The notes beneath the pieces are model-generated. The model was given only the letters and a program-made list of their open reading frames with translations. It was not told the DNA's origin and did not search any database. The position numbers and the translations under genes are program-made. A stretch of DNA of 64,000 nucleotides from Halomonas sp. SSL-5 (lineage in GTDB: Bacteria > Pseudomonadota > Gammaproteobacteria > Pseudomonadales > Halomonadaceae): NCBI RefSeq assembly GCF_030708455.1, contig NZ_JAUYWF010000005.1, positions 1-64,000 on the forward strand. The letters are read 5' to 3'. Shown here in pieces: positions 53,304 to 64,000 of this stretch; positions within the stretch are counted from its first letter, which is position 1, and every line of letters starts with the position of its first letter.

Positions 53304-54252
53304 TCAGCCACTCCAGGTATTCGCGCACACCCTCTGCCACGGTGCGGAATTCGCGGTCGTAGCCGGCCTCGCGCAGCCGCGAGATATCGGCCCGGGTATA
53401 GCTCTGGTAGCGCCCCTTCAGTTCCTCGGGAAAATCGATGTACTCGATGGCCCCATGGCCGTAGTAATCGATCACCGCGTCACCGATCGCCTTGAAGGGC
53501 TCGGCGCGCCCGCTGCCCAGATTGAAGATGCCGGACTCCTCGGGGTTGTCGAGGAACCAGAGGTTCACGTCCACCACGTCGCCCACATAGACGAAGTCAC
53601 GGCTCTGCATGCCCGCCTCATAACCGTCCCAAGCACCGAACAGCTTGACGTCCTGGCCGGCGCTGATCTGGGTATGGTGATGGAACGCCACGCTGGCCAT
53701 CTTGCCCTTGTGCTGCTCCCGCGGGCCGTAGACGTTGAAGTAGCGGAAGCCCACCACCTGGCTGCGGAAGGAATCGTGATGGGCACGCACGTACTGGTCG
53801 AACAGCAGCTTGGAGTAGCCGTATACGTTGAGCGGCTTCTCGTGTTCCGGGGCCTCCATGAACACCTCGCTGCCGCCATAGGTGGCCGCCGAGGAGGCGT
53901 AGAGGAAGGGGATGCCTCGCTGCTGACAGAAGTGCAGCAGCACCTTGGAGTACTCGAAGTTGTTGTCGAGCATGAAGCGGCCATCCCACTCGGTGGTATC
54001 CGAGCAGGCACCCTCATGGAAGATCGCCTCGATCTTCGGCAGCCGCGCATGCTCGCCACGAAGCTCGGCCTCTACCCGGCGACGGAAGTCGTCCTTGTCC
54101 AGGTAGTCGCCCAGGGTGCAGTCGGCCAGGTTGACGAACTTGGTTCCGTCGGAAAGGTCGTCGACGACCAGCACGTCCTGGTGGCCGCGCTGATTGAGTG
54201 CCTTGACCAGATTCGAGCCGATGAAGCCGGCTCCGCCTGTCACTACGATCAT
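53296..54252 (-). CDS. hldD: ADP-L-glycero-D-manno-heptose 6-epimerase
   Basis: This 318-aa NADP-dependent SDR enzyme makes the final ADP-heptose for the core. It has [17 protein letters not shown], the catalytic [12 protein letters not shown] (Tyr and Lys) and [16 protein letters not shown] precedes the start. It is divergent from glyQ and is translationally linked to waaF. Confidence 0.96.
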   Translation of the reverse strand: MIVVTGGAGFIGSNLVKALNQRGHQDVLVVDDLSDGTKFVNLADCTLGDYLDKDDFRRRVEAELRGEHARLPKIEAIFHEGACSDTTEWDGRFMLDNNFEYSKVLLHFCQQRGIPFLYASSAATYGGSEVFMEAPEHEKPLNVYGYSKLLFDQYVRAHHDSFRSQVVGFRYFNVYGPREQHKGKMASVAFHHHTQISAGQDVKLFGAWDGYEAGMQSRDFVYVGDVVDVNLWFLDNPEESGIFNLGSGRAEPFKAIGDAVIDYYGHGAIEYIDFPEELKGRYQSYTRADISRLREAGYDREFRTVAEGVREYLEWLNG

Positions 54253-54351
54253 GGGGAGAATCCTCTGTCTCGGGGCGTGCGCCTATAACCGATCTTCCGG
54301 TGATTGTATACTTGACGCCCTGTGAATTCATGGCCAATGGTGCTTTTCCCA

Positions 54352-55326
<975 letters not shown>

Positions 55327-55328
55327 GC

Positions 55329-57395
55329 ATGGCTGCCAATACCCTACTGGTTGAACTGGGCGTCGAGGAACTTCCCCCGAACGCCATCGACACCCTCTCC
55401 GACGCCCTGGCCGAGGGCCTGCATCGCGGCCTGCGTGATGCCGATGTCGCCCATGGCGAGGTACGCGCCTACGCCACGCCGCGCCGCCTGGCGGTACGCA
55501 TCGAGGCGCTGGCCGACAAGCAGCCCGATCGCGAGGTGGAGAAGCGTGGCCCGGCACTGGCGGCCGCCTTCAAGGACGGTCAGCCCACCAAGGCCGCCGA
55601 GGGCTTCGCCCGCTCCTGTGGCGTCGGCGTGGATCAGCTGATCCACCTGGCAACCGACAAGGGCACCTGGCTCGGCTACCGCGAACAGCAGCAGGGCGAG
55701 ACCATCGCCGCACTTATGCCGGGCATCCTGCAGAAGGCCGTGGCCTCCCTGCCGGTACCCAAGAACATGCGCTGGGGCGCCTCGCGGGTGGAGTTCTCCC
55801 GTCCGGCACACTGGCTCGTCGTGCTCTACGGCAACGAGGCCATCGCTGCCCAGGCCCTGGGCCTCGAGGCCGGTCGCACCACCTACGGCCATCGCTTCCA
55901 TGCTCCCGAGGCCATCGAGCTGGCCCATGCCGACGACTACCTCGCCACCCTGGAGCAGGCCTGGGTACTGGCCGACCGTGACGTGCGCCGCGAGCGCATC
56001 CGTGAACAGGTGCTCTCCGAGGCGGAGGTGCAGGACGCCATCGCCGTCATCGACGAGGCGCTTCTGGTCGAGGTCAGTGGCCTGGTGGAATGGCCCGTGG
56101 CACTCACCGGCAGCTTCGACGAACGCTTCCTCGAGGTGCCCGCCGAGTGCCTGATCTCCTCGATGAAGGCCAACCAGAAGTACTTCCACCTGCTCGATGA
56201 CGAGGAGCGCCTCAAGCCGCTGTTCATCACCATCGCCAATATCGACAGCAGCGACCCTCAGCGGGTCATCGAGGGCAACGAGAAGGTAATCCGTCCGCGA
56301 CTGGCCGATGCCGCCTTCTTCTACGATACCGACCGCAAGCGCAGCCTGGCCTCGCGGACGGCTGAGCTCTCGGGTGTGGTCTTCCAGAAGCAGCTCGGCA
56401 CCCTCGCCGACAAGGCACACCGCAGCGCCGCCGTGGCTGCCTTTATCGCCGGCCAGATCGATGGCGACGTCAGCCAGGCACGCCGCGCCGCCGAGCTGGC
56501 CAAGTGTGACCTGGTCACCGAGATGGTGCTCGAGTTCCCCGAGTTGCAGGGCACCATGGGCCGCTACTATGCCGCCCAGGACGGCGAGCCCGCCGAGGTC
56601 GCCCAGGCCATGGAGGAGCAGTACCTGCCGCGCTTCGCCAGCGATGCCATCCCACAGAGCCGTACCGGCCTGGCCCTGGCCCTGGCCGACCGCCTCGACA
56701 CCCTGACCGGGATCTTCGGCATCGGCGCCCGTCCCACCGGCACCAAGGACCCCTTCGCACTCCGGCGTGCCGCTATCGGCGTACTCAACATCCTGATCAA
56801 GGGTGAGCTCGACCTGGACCTGCGCGAACTGCTCGACCTGGCCGCGGCCCAGCATCAGGAGCTTCCCTACGCCGAGAACCTGGTGGATGAGGTACTGGAC
56901 TACATGCTCGACCGCTTCCGCGCCTGGGGGCAGGACGAGGGCATCTCCACCGAGGCCTACCTGGCGGTGCGTGCTCGTCCGGTGACGCGCCCGCTGGATT
57001 TCGCCCGTCGCCTGCGCGCAGTACAGGCCTTCGCCGGACGCGAGGAGGCCGCCGCCCTCGCCGCCGCCAACAAGCGTGTCTCCAACATCCTCGCCAAGCA
57101 GGCAGATGAAGTGGGCAGCGCCGTCGACACCTCACGGCTTCAGGAGGACGCCGAGAAGACCCTGCACGAGGCGGTCAACGCCCACCGCGACATCGTCACG
57201 CCGCTGTTCGCCGAGGCTCGCTATCAGGAGGCGCTGGACGCCCTGGCTGGCCTTCGCGAGCCCGTGGACGCCTTCTTCGACCAGGTGATGGTCATGGCCG
57301 ACGACGAGGGCGTGCGCAGCAATCGCCTCGCCCTGCTGGCAGACCTTCGAGCGCTGTTCCTCGAGGTTGCCGATATCGCCCAGCTTCAGCAGTAG
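55329..57395 (+). CDS. glyS: Glycine-tRNA ligase beta subunit
   Basis: This 688-aa subunit forms the alpha2-beta2 glycyl-tRNA synthetase with GlyQ and binds tRNA. Family sequence runs from LLVELGVEELPP at the start through the HD-like domain to the C-terminal anticodon-binding region (VNAHRDIVTPLFAEARYQEA, then FFDQVMVMADDEGVRSNR). ATG 55329 lies three bases after the glyQ stop, with GGGAG ten bases upstream; a TTG at 55323 overlapping that stop is also possible. Confidence 0.96.
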   Translation: MAANTLLVELGVEELPPNAIDTLSDALAEGLHRGLRDADVAHGEVRAYATPRRLAVRIEALADKQPDREVEKRGPALAAAFKDGQPTKAAEGFARSCGVGVDQLIHLATDKGTWLGYREQQQGETIAALMPGILQKAVASLPVPKNMRWGASRVEFSRPAHWLVVLYGNEAIAAQALGLEAGRTTYGHRFHAPEAIELAHADDYLATLEQAWVLADRDVRRERIREQVLSEAEVQDAIAVIDEALLVEVSGLVEWPVALTGSFDERFLEVPAECLISSMKANQKYFHLLDDEERLKPLFITIANIDSSDPQRVIEGNEKVIRPRLADAAFFYDTDRKRSLASRTAELSGVVFQKQLGTLADKAHRSAAVAAFIAGQIDGDVSQARRAAELAKCDLVTEMVLEFPELQGTMGRYYAAQDGEPAEVAQAMEEQYLPRFASDAIPQSRTGLALALADRLDTLTGIFGIGARPTGTKDPFALRRAAIGVLNILIKGELDLDLRELLDLAAAQHQELPYAENLVDEVLDYMLDRFRAWGQDEGISTEAYLAVRARPVTRPLDFARRLRAVQAFAGREEAAALAAANKRVSNILAKQADEVGSAVDTSRLQEDAEKTLHEAVNAHRDIVTPLFAEARYQEALDALAGLREPVDAFFDQVMVMADDEGVRSNRLALLADLRALFLEVADIAQLQQ

Positions 57396-57417
57396 ACGCT
57401 CCGGGCAATGAGCCACC

Positions 57418-57449
57418 AAGGCCGGCAGCAACCGCTGCCGGCCTTTTTT
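57418..57449 (+). terminator. Rho-independent terminator after glyS
   Basis: AAGGCCGGCAGC pairs with GCTGCCGGCCTT around an AACC loop and is followed by six T. It lies 23 bases after the glyS stop and is a textbook terminator. Confidence 0.92.
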
Positions 57450-57464
57450 CATGCCTGACGGCGG

Positions 57465-57480
57465 TGTTCCACATGAAACA
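57465..57480. other. parS-like site 1
   Basis: TGTTCCACATGAAACA differs by one base from the ParB-binding consensus TGTTNCACGTGAAACA. It lies between glyS and gmhB. Confidence 0.75.
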
Positions 57481-57512
57481 TGCCGCCCATTATCGTTGCC
57501 GTTGGCCGCCGA

Positions 57513-57528
57513 TGTTTCACGTGGAACA
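57513..57528. other. parS site 2
   Basis: TGTTTCACGTGGAACA is a perfect match of the parS consensus when read on the minus strand. It is 48 bp after site 1 in the same gap. Confidence 0.88.
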
Positions 57529-57592
57529 TAACAGCCCCTGCCCCAGTACCAGGCCAAGGCAAGGCATATGCCATAATCCTCTGCGCCCCCCC

Positions 57593-57617
57593 CTTGCTCC
57601 TTGCTCCTTGCTCCTTG
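57593..57617 (+). repeat. Short 7-bp tandem repeats
   Basis: TTGCTCC occurs three times in a row, preceded by a run of C and followed by TTGG. It lies in the glyS-gmhB gap between parS sites 2 and 3. Such a tract can change copy number by slippage; no effect is evident. Confidence 0.8.
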
Positions 57618-57625
57618 GCAGGCAA

Positions 57626-57641
57626 TGTTCCACGTGAAACA
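57626..57641. other. parS site 3
   Basis: TGTTCCACGTGAAACA fits the parS consensus perfectly. It is 35 bases before the gmhB start. Confidence 0.9.
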
Positions 57642-57675
57642 CTCCCCTCTCCCCAAGACACAGGAGCCCTGTCGG

Positions 57676-58260
57676 ATGCTTTCCCCCGACCACCTAGTGA
57701 TCCTCGACCGTGACGGCGTGATCAACCAGGACTCAGATGACTACGTGAAGTCCCTGGAGGAGTGGATTCCCTACCCCGGCGCCATCGACGCCATCGCGAG
57801 GCTGAGCCGCGCCGGTTGGACGGTGGCAGTGGCCACCAACCAGTCGGGCATTGCCCGTGGCTACTACACCGAGGCCACCCTGTCCGACATGCATGCCGAA
57901 TTGCGCCGCCTGGTTAGTGAGGCCGGTGGCGAAATCGCCCATATCGCCAGGTGCCCGCATGGCCCGGATGATGGATGCAACTGCCGAAAGCCTCTTCCCG
58001 GGCTGCTGGAGCAGATACGCGATGCTCTCGAGCTGACCACTCTGTCCGGAAGCTGGATGGTGGGTGATAGCCTGCGTGACCTGCAGGCGGGCGACGCCAT
58101 GGGCTGCCAGCGGGTGCTGGTGCGCAGCGGCAAGGGGAAGAGGACGCTCGCCAAGCATCCGGAGCTGGCGGCGACAGTTAGCGAGACCCACGTCTTCGAG
58201 GACCTGGCGGAGTTCGTCGACTGGCTAATCGCTACGCAGCAACACGAAACTGGAAGGTAG
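57676..58260 (+). CDS. gmhB: D-glycero-beta-D-manno-heptose-1,7-bisphosphate 7-phosphatase
   Basis: This 194-aa HAD phosphatase removes the 7-phosphate in ADP-heptose synthesis. It has the HAD motif LDRDGVINQD, the SSG-like VATNQSG and the zinc-binding C-x-H-x-C-x-C type loop CPHGPDDGCNCRKP that marks GmhB. MLSPDHLVI at 57676 has AGGAG nine bases upstream. The longer frame upstream runs through parS site 3 and is not coding. It is away from the LPS cluster, next to gyrB, as in pseudomonads. Confidence 0.94.
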   Translation: MLSPDHLVILDRDGVINQDSDDYVKSLEEWIPYPGAIDAIARLSRAGWTVAVATNQSGIARGYYTEATLSDMHAELRRLVSEAGGEIAHIARCPHGPDDGCNCRKPLPGLLEQIRDALELTTLSGSWMVGDSLRDLQAGDAMGCQRVLVRSGKGKRTLAKHPELAATVSETHVFEDLAEFVDWLIATQQHETGR

Positions 58261-58321
58261 AAGCCGGGGAGAAATATATCGGAATATGCTTATCCAGGCC
58301 ATTGCCTTTCCCACAGAAAGC

Positions 58322-58358
58322 AAAAACCCCGCAAGCGTGTTCGCTTTGCGGGGTTTTA
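58322..58358. terminator. Bidirectional terminator between gmhB and gyrB
   Basis: AAAAACCCCGCAAGCG pairs with CGCTTTGCGGGGTTTT, one bulge, with a TGTT loop. A- and T-tracts at the two ends let it serve both convergent genes. Confidence 0.88.
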
Positions 58359-58380
58359 CTTGGCGCTTGGCGCTCAAGAG

Positions 58381-58396
58381 TGTTTCACGTGAAACA
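58381..58396. other. parS site 4
   Basis: TGTTTCACGTGAAACA is a perfect palindromic parS. It lies between the gmhB-gyrB terminator and the gyrB stop. Confidence 0.93.
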
Positions 58397-58401
58397 CGAC
58401 A

Positions 58402-61951
<3,550 letters not shown>

Positions 61952-61999
61952 GGAGTGAACGGAGCAACGCGGCGGCCCGGCCGGGCCGCCCTGGGTGGG

Positions 62000-63103
62000 T
62001 CACAGACGCATCGGCATGACGACGTAGAGGGCATCGCCGCCACCCGGCTCCTCCATCAGCGCACTGCTGTTGGAGTCCGCCAGGGTCATCTGCACGCGAT
62101 CTTCATCGATGGCATTGAGCACGTCGACCAGGTAACCGACGTTGAAGCCGATCTCCAGGGAGTCTCCGCTGTACTCGATGGCGATGTTCTCCTCGGCCTC
62201 CTCCTGCTCGGGGTTGTTGGCCATCAACTTGAGGTTGCCCTCCTCGAGGTGGAGTCGCACACCGCGATACTTCTCGTTGGAGAGGATGGCGGTACGTGAC
62301 AGGACCTGGCGCAGCTCGGCACGGTCGGCGATGAAGACCTTGTCGCCACCCCGGGGCACCACCCGCTCATAGTCGGGAAACTTGCCGTCGACCAGCTTGG
62401 AGGTGAAGGTGAAGTCGCCGGTGTGGGCGCGGATGTGGCTGGCCCCCAGGGTCAGGCTGACCGGATCCTCGCCGTCATCGAGAAGCCGCACCAGCTCGAG
62501 GATACCCTTGCGCGGAACGATCAGCTTCTGGGGCGATGCCACGTGCAGCTCGGCCGGCCGCGAGCACACCGCCAGTCGGTGACCGTCGGTCGCCACCGCA
62601 CGGATCAGGTTGTCGCGCATCTCGAGGAGCATGCCATTGAGGTAGTAGCGCACGTCCTGCTGGGCCATGGCGAAGGAGGTGGCGTCGATCAGGTGCTTGA
62701 GCATGCCCCGCGGCAGGCTCAGCTCGGTGCTGCCCTGGCTGTCCTCGATGCTCGGGAACTCCGCGACCGGCAGGGTGGAGAGGGTGAACCGGGAACGTCC
62801 ACTGCGCAGCACCGCGCGGCCCTCCTCCAGGGAGAGCTGGATCTCGGCCTGATCGGGCAACGACTTGCAGATATCCATCAGCTTGCGAGCCGGCACGGTC
62901 ACTCCGCCCGGCTCATCCACCCGGGTGGCCACTGTGCGCCCGATCAGCTCCACTTCCAGGTCGGTACCGGTCAGCGCGACCTCCTCCTGCCCCACCTGTA
63001 TCAGTACGTTGGAAAGCACCGGCAGTGTCTGGCGGCGCTCCACCACGCCGGCCACCAGCGTCAGCGGTCGCAGTAGCGCTTCGCGGGAGATGGAAAATTT
63101 CAT
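62000..63103 (-). CDS. dnaN: DNA polymerase III beta sliding clamp
   Basis: This 367-aa protein forms the ring that holds DNA polymerase on its template. It has the three-domain clamp sequence from MKFSISREALLRPLTLVAGV, split here as MKFSISREALL and LVAGVVERRQTLPVLSN, to the C-terminal YVVMPMRL, which is the family end. TGGAG lies five bases before ATG 63103; the upstream frame is not part of the gene. It lies between dnaA and recF, 106 bp from dnaA. The gap shows no DnaA box. Confidence 0.97.
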   Translation of the reverse strand: MKFSISREALLRPLTLVAGVVERRQTLPVLSNVLIQVGQEEVALTGTDLEVELIGRTVATRVDEPGGVTVPARKLMDICKSLPDQAEIQLSLEEGRAVLRSGRSRFTLSTLPVAEFPSIEDSQGSTELSLPRGMLKHLIDATSFAMAQQDVRYYLNGMLLEMRDNLIRAVATDGHRLAVCSRPAELHVASPQKLIVPRKGILELVRLLDDGEDPVSLTLGASHIRAHTGDFTFTSKLVDGKFPDYERVVPRGGDKVFIADRAELRQVLSRTAILSNEKYRGVRLHLEEGNLKLMANNPEQEEAEENIAIEYSGDSLEIGFNVGYLVDVLNAIDEDRVQMTLADSNSSALMEEPGGGDALYVVMPMRL

Positions 63104-63209
63104 GTCGGCTCCACGTCTTGTCCTGAAGGGTTGCAGCCGGCGGGGGCTCGGCCGAACGGCATGGCGACCATTAAACCACAAGCCGGCGATGTCTCGGAGG
63201 GCGGAGCGA

Positions 63210-64000
63210 TCAGCTGGTCAGCAGCCGCAGCAGGTTCTTGTAGTCCTCGCGGATATCGGAGCTCTCCTCCTGGAGCTGCTTCACCTTGCGACAGGCGTGC
63301 AGCACCGTGGTGTGGTCACGCCCCCCGAAGGCATCTCCGATCTCCGGCAGGCTGTGGTTGGTCAGCTCCTTGGCCAGGGCCATGGCCACCTGGCGAGGGC
63401 GCGCCACAGACCGCGAACGGCGCTTGGAGAGCAGGTCGGCGAGCTTGATCTTGTAGTACTCGGCCACGGTGCGCTGGATATTGTCGACCCCGACCTGCTT
63501 GTCCTGCAGGGCCAGCAGGTCCTTGAGCGACTCGCGGATGAAGTCCTGGGTGATCGGCTTGCCCATGAAGTGGGAGTCGGCGATCACCTTCTTCAGCGCC
63601 CCCTCCAGCTCGCGCACGTTGGAGCGGATCTTCTGGGCGATGAAGAAGGCCGCATCATGCGGCAGGTCGACCCTAGCCTGGTCGGCCTTCTTCATCAGGA
63701 TGGCGACTCGGGTCTCGAGCTCCGGGGGTTCGATGGCTACCGTCAGGCCCCAGCCGAAGCGGGACTTGAGGCGCTCTTCCACGCCGCTGATCTCCTTGGG
63801 ATAGCGGTCGGAGGTCAGGATCATCTGCTGACCGCCCTCGAGCAGGGCATTGAAGGTGTGGAAGAACTCCTCCTGGGAGCGCTCCTTGCCGGCGAAGAAC
63901 TGGATATCGTCGATCAGCAGGGCGTCGACACTGCGATAGAAACGCTTGAAGTCGTTGATGGCGTTGAGCTGCAGCGCCTTGACCATATCGGCCACGAAGC
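63210..64000 (-). CDS. dnaA: Chromosomal replication initiator DnaA, C-terminal part
   Basis: About 263 codons are present; the gene starts beyond the right edge. Walker B reads [13 protein letters not shown], sensor 1 [10 protein letters not shown] and the sensor 2 arginine lies in [10 protein letters not shown]. The DNA-binding domain IV has the signature [15 protein letters not shown]. DnaA opens the origin with ATP. The stop is followed by dnaN, then recF and gyrB, the classical origin-side order. oriC itself would be beyond this edge or close by. Confidence 0.97.
   Translation of the reverse strand, partial: FVADMVKALQLNAINDFKRFYRSVDALLIDDIQFFAGKERSQEEFFHTFNALLEGGQQMILTSDRYPKEISGVEERLKSRFGWGLTVAIEPPELETRVAILMKKADQARVDLPHDAAFFIAQKIRSNVRELEGALKKVIADSHFMGKPITQDFIRESLKDLLALQDKQVGVDNIQRTVAEYYKIKLADLLSKRRSRSVARPRQVAMALAKELTNHSLPEIGDAFGGRDHTTVLHACRKVKQLQEESSDIREDYKNLLRLLTS

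Noticed and set aside
54253..54351. Glycine riboswitch or T-box before glyQ
   Set aside because: The 99-bp gap is too short and shows none of the conserved elements.
63104..63209. oriC between dnaN and dnaA
   Set aside because: The gap is 106 bp, GC-rich and lacks DnaA boxes; the origin is more likely upstream of dnaA beyond the window.

Overview
The window is chromosomal DNA of a GC-rich gammaproteobacterium, most probably a member of the Halomonadaceae (Halomonas or a close relative). This rests on gene order (dnaA-dnaN-recF-gyrB; zapA-6S RNA-ygfA beside ygfB-pepP-ubiH-ubiI; gshB-tonB-yqgE-ruvX) and on protein character; no database search was possible. The right edge is next to the replication origin: it carries the C-terminal part of dnaA and a 4-kb group of six parS-like sites.

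Region 1 (1-15.2 kb) is an aromatic-acid catabolic island. A plus-strand operon encodes an odd metallo-beta-lactamase-fold protein, a flavoprotein hydroxylase with a small DUF2783 partner (like MhaA/MhaB of Pseudomonas putida U, which turn 3-hydroxyphenylacetate into homogentisate), homogentisate dioxygenase, a fumarylacetoacetase-family hydrolase, maleylacetoacetate isomerase and an MFS exporter. A second flavoprotein/DUF2783 pair runs the other way and is divergent from a LuxR-type regulator. Next come an orphan TRAP solute-binding protein, a self-sufficient CYP116B-type P450 and an IclR regulator. A TRAP small-permease gene is cut by the left edge. The parts suggest uptake, ring hydroxylation and cleavage through homogentisate.

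Region 2 (15.2-36.4 kb) is housekeeping: pyrB, ruvX, yqgE, a TonB paralogue, gshB, an S1-domain protein, rsmE, secB, a rhodanese, gpmI, envC, a C-terminal processing protease, ubiquinone hydroxylases, pepP, ygfB, zapA, 6S RNA, ygfA, a 31-aa membrane peptide with its own promoter, ilvA and rpiA. A non-coding, hairpin-rich stretch near 20.6-20.8 kb looks like a dispersed repeat.

Region 3 (36.4-54.3 kb) builds lipopolysaccharide. Conserved inner-core genes (waaA, hldE, a heptosyltransferase, kdkA on the left; waaF and hldD on the right) flank a lower-GC variable segment of about 41-50.5 kb. This holds a YrbL-like kinase-fold protein, GT4, GT2 and GT90 glycosyltransferases, waaL, two decayed ISL3-family elements, and a fragment of a lost GT2 glycosyltransferase. 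An OpgB-like phosphoglycerol transferase follows. gmhB, another heptose gene, lies apart at 57.7 kb.

Region 4 (54.3-64 kb) holds glyQS, gmhB, gyrB, recF, dnaN and partial dnaA, with the parS-like sites. No tRNA, rRNA, CRISPR array or prophage was seen. Almost every long open frame antisense to these genes is a high-GC shadow.
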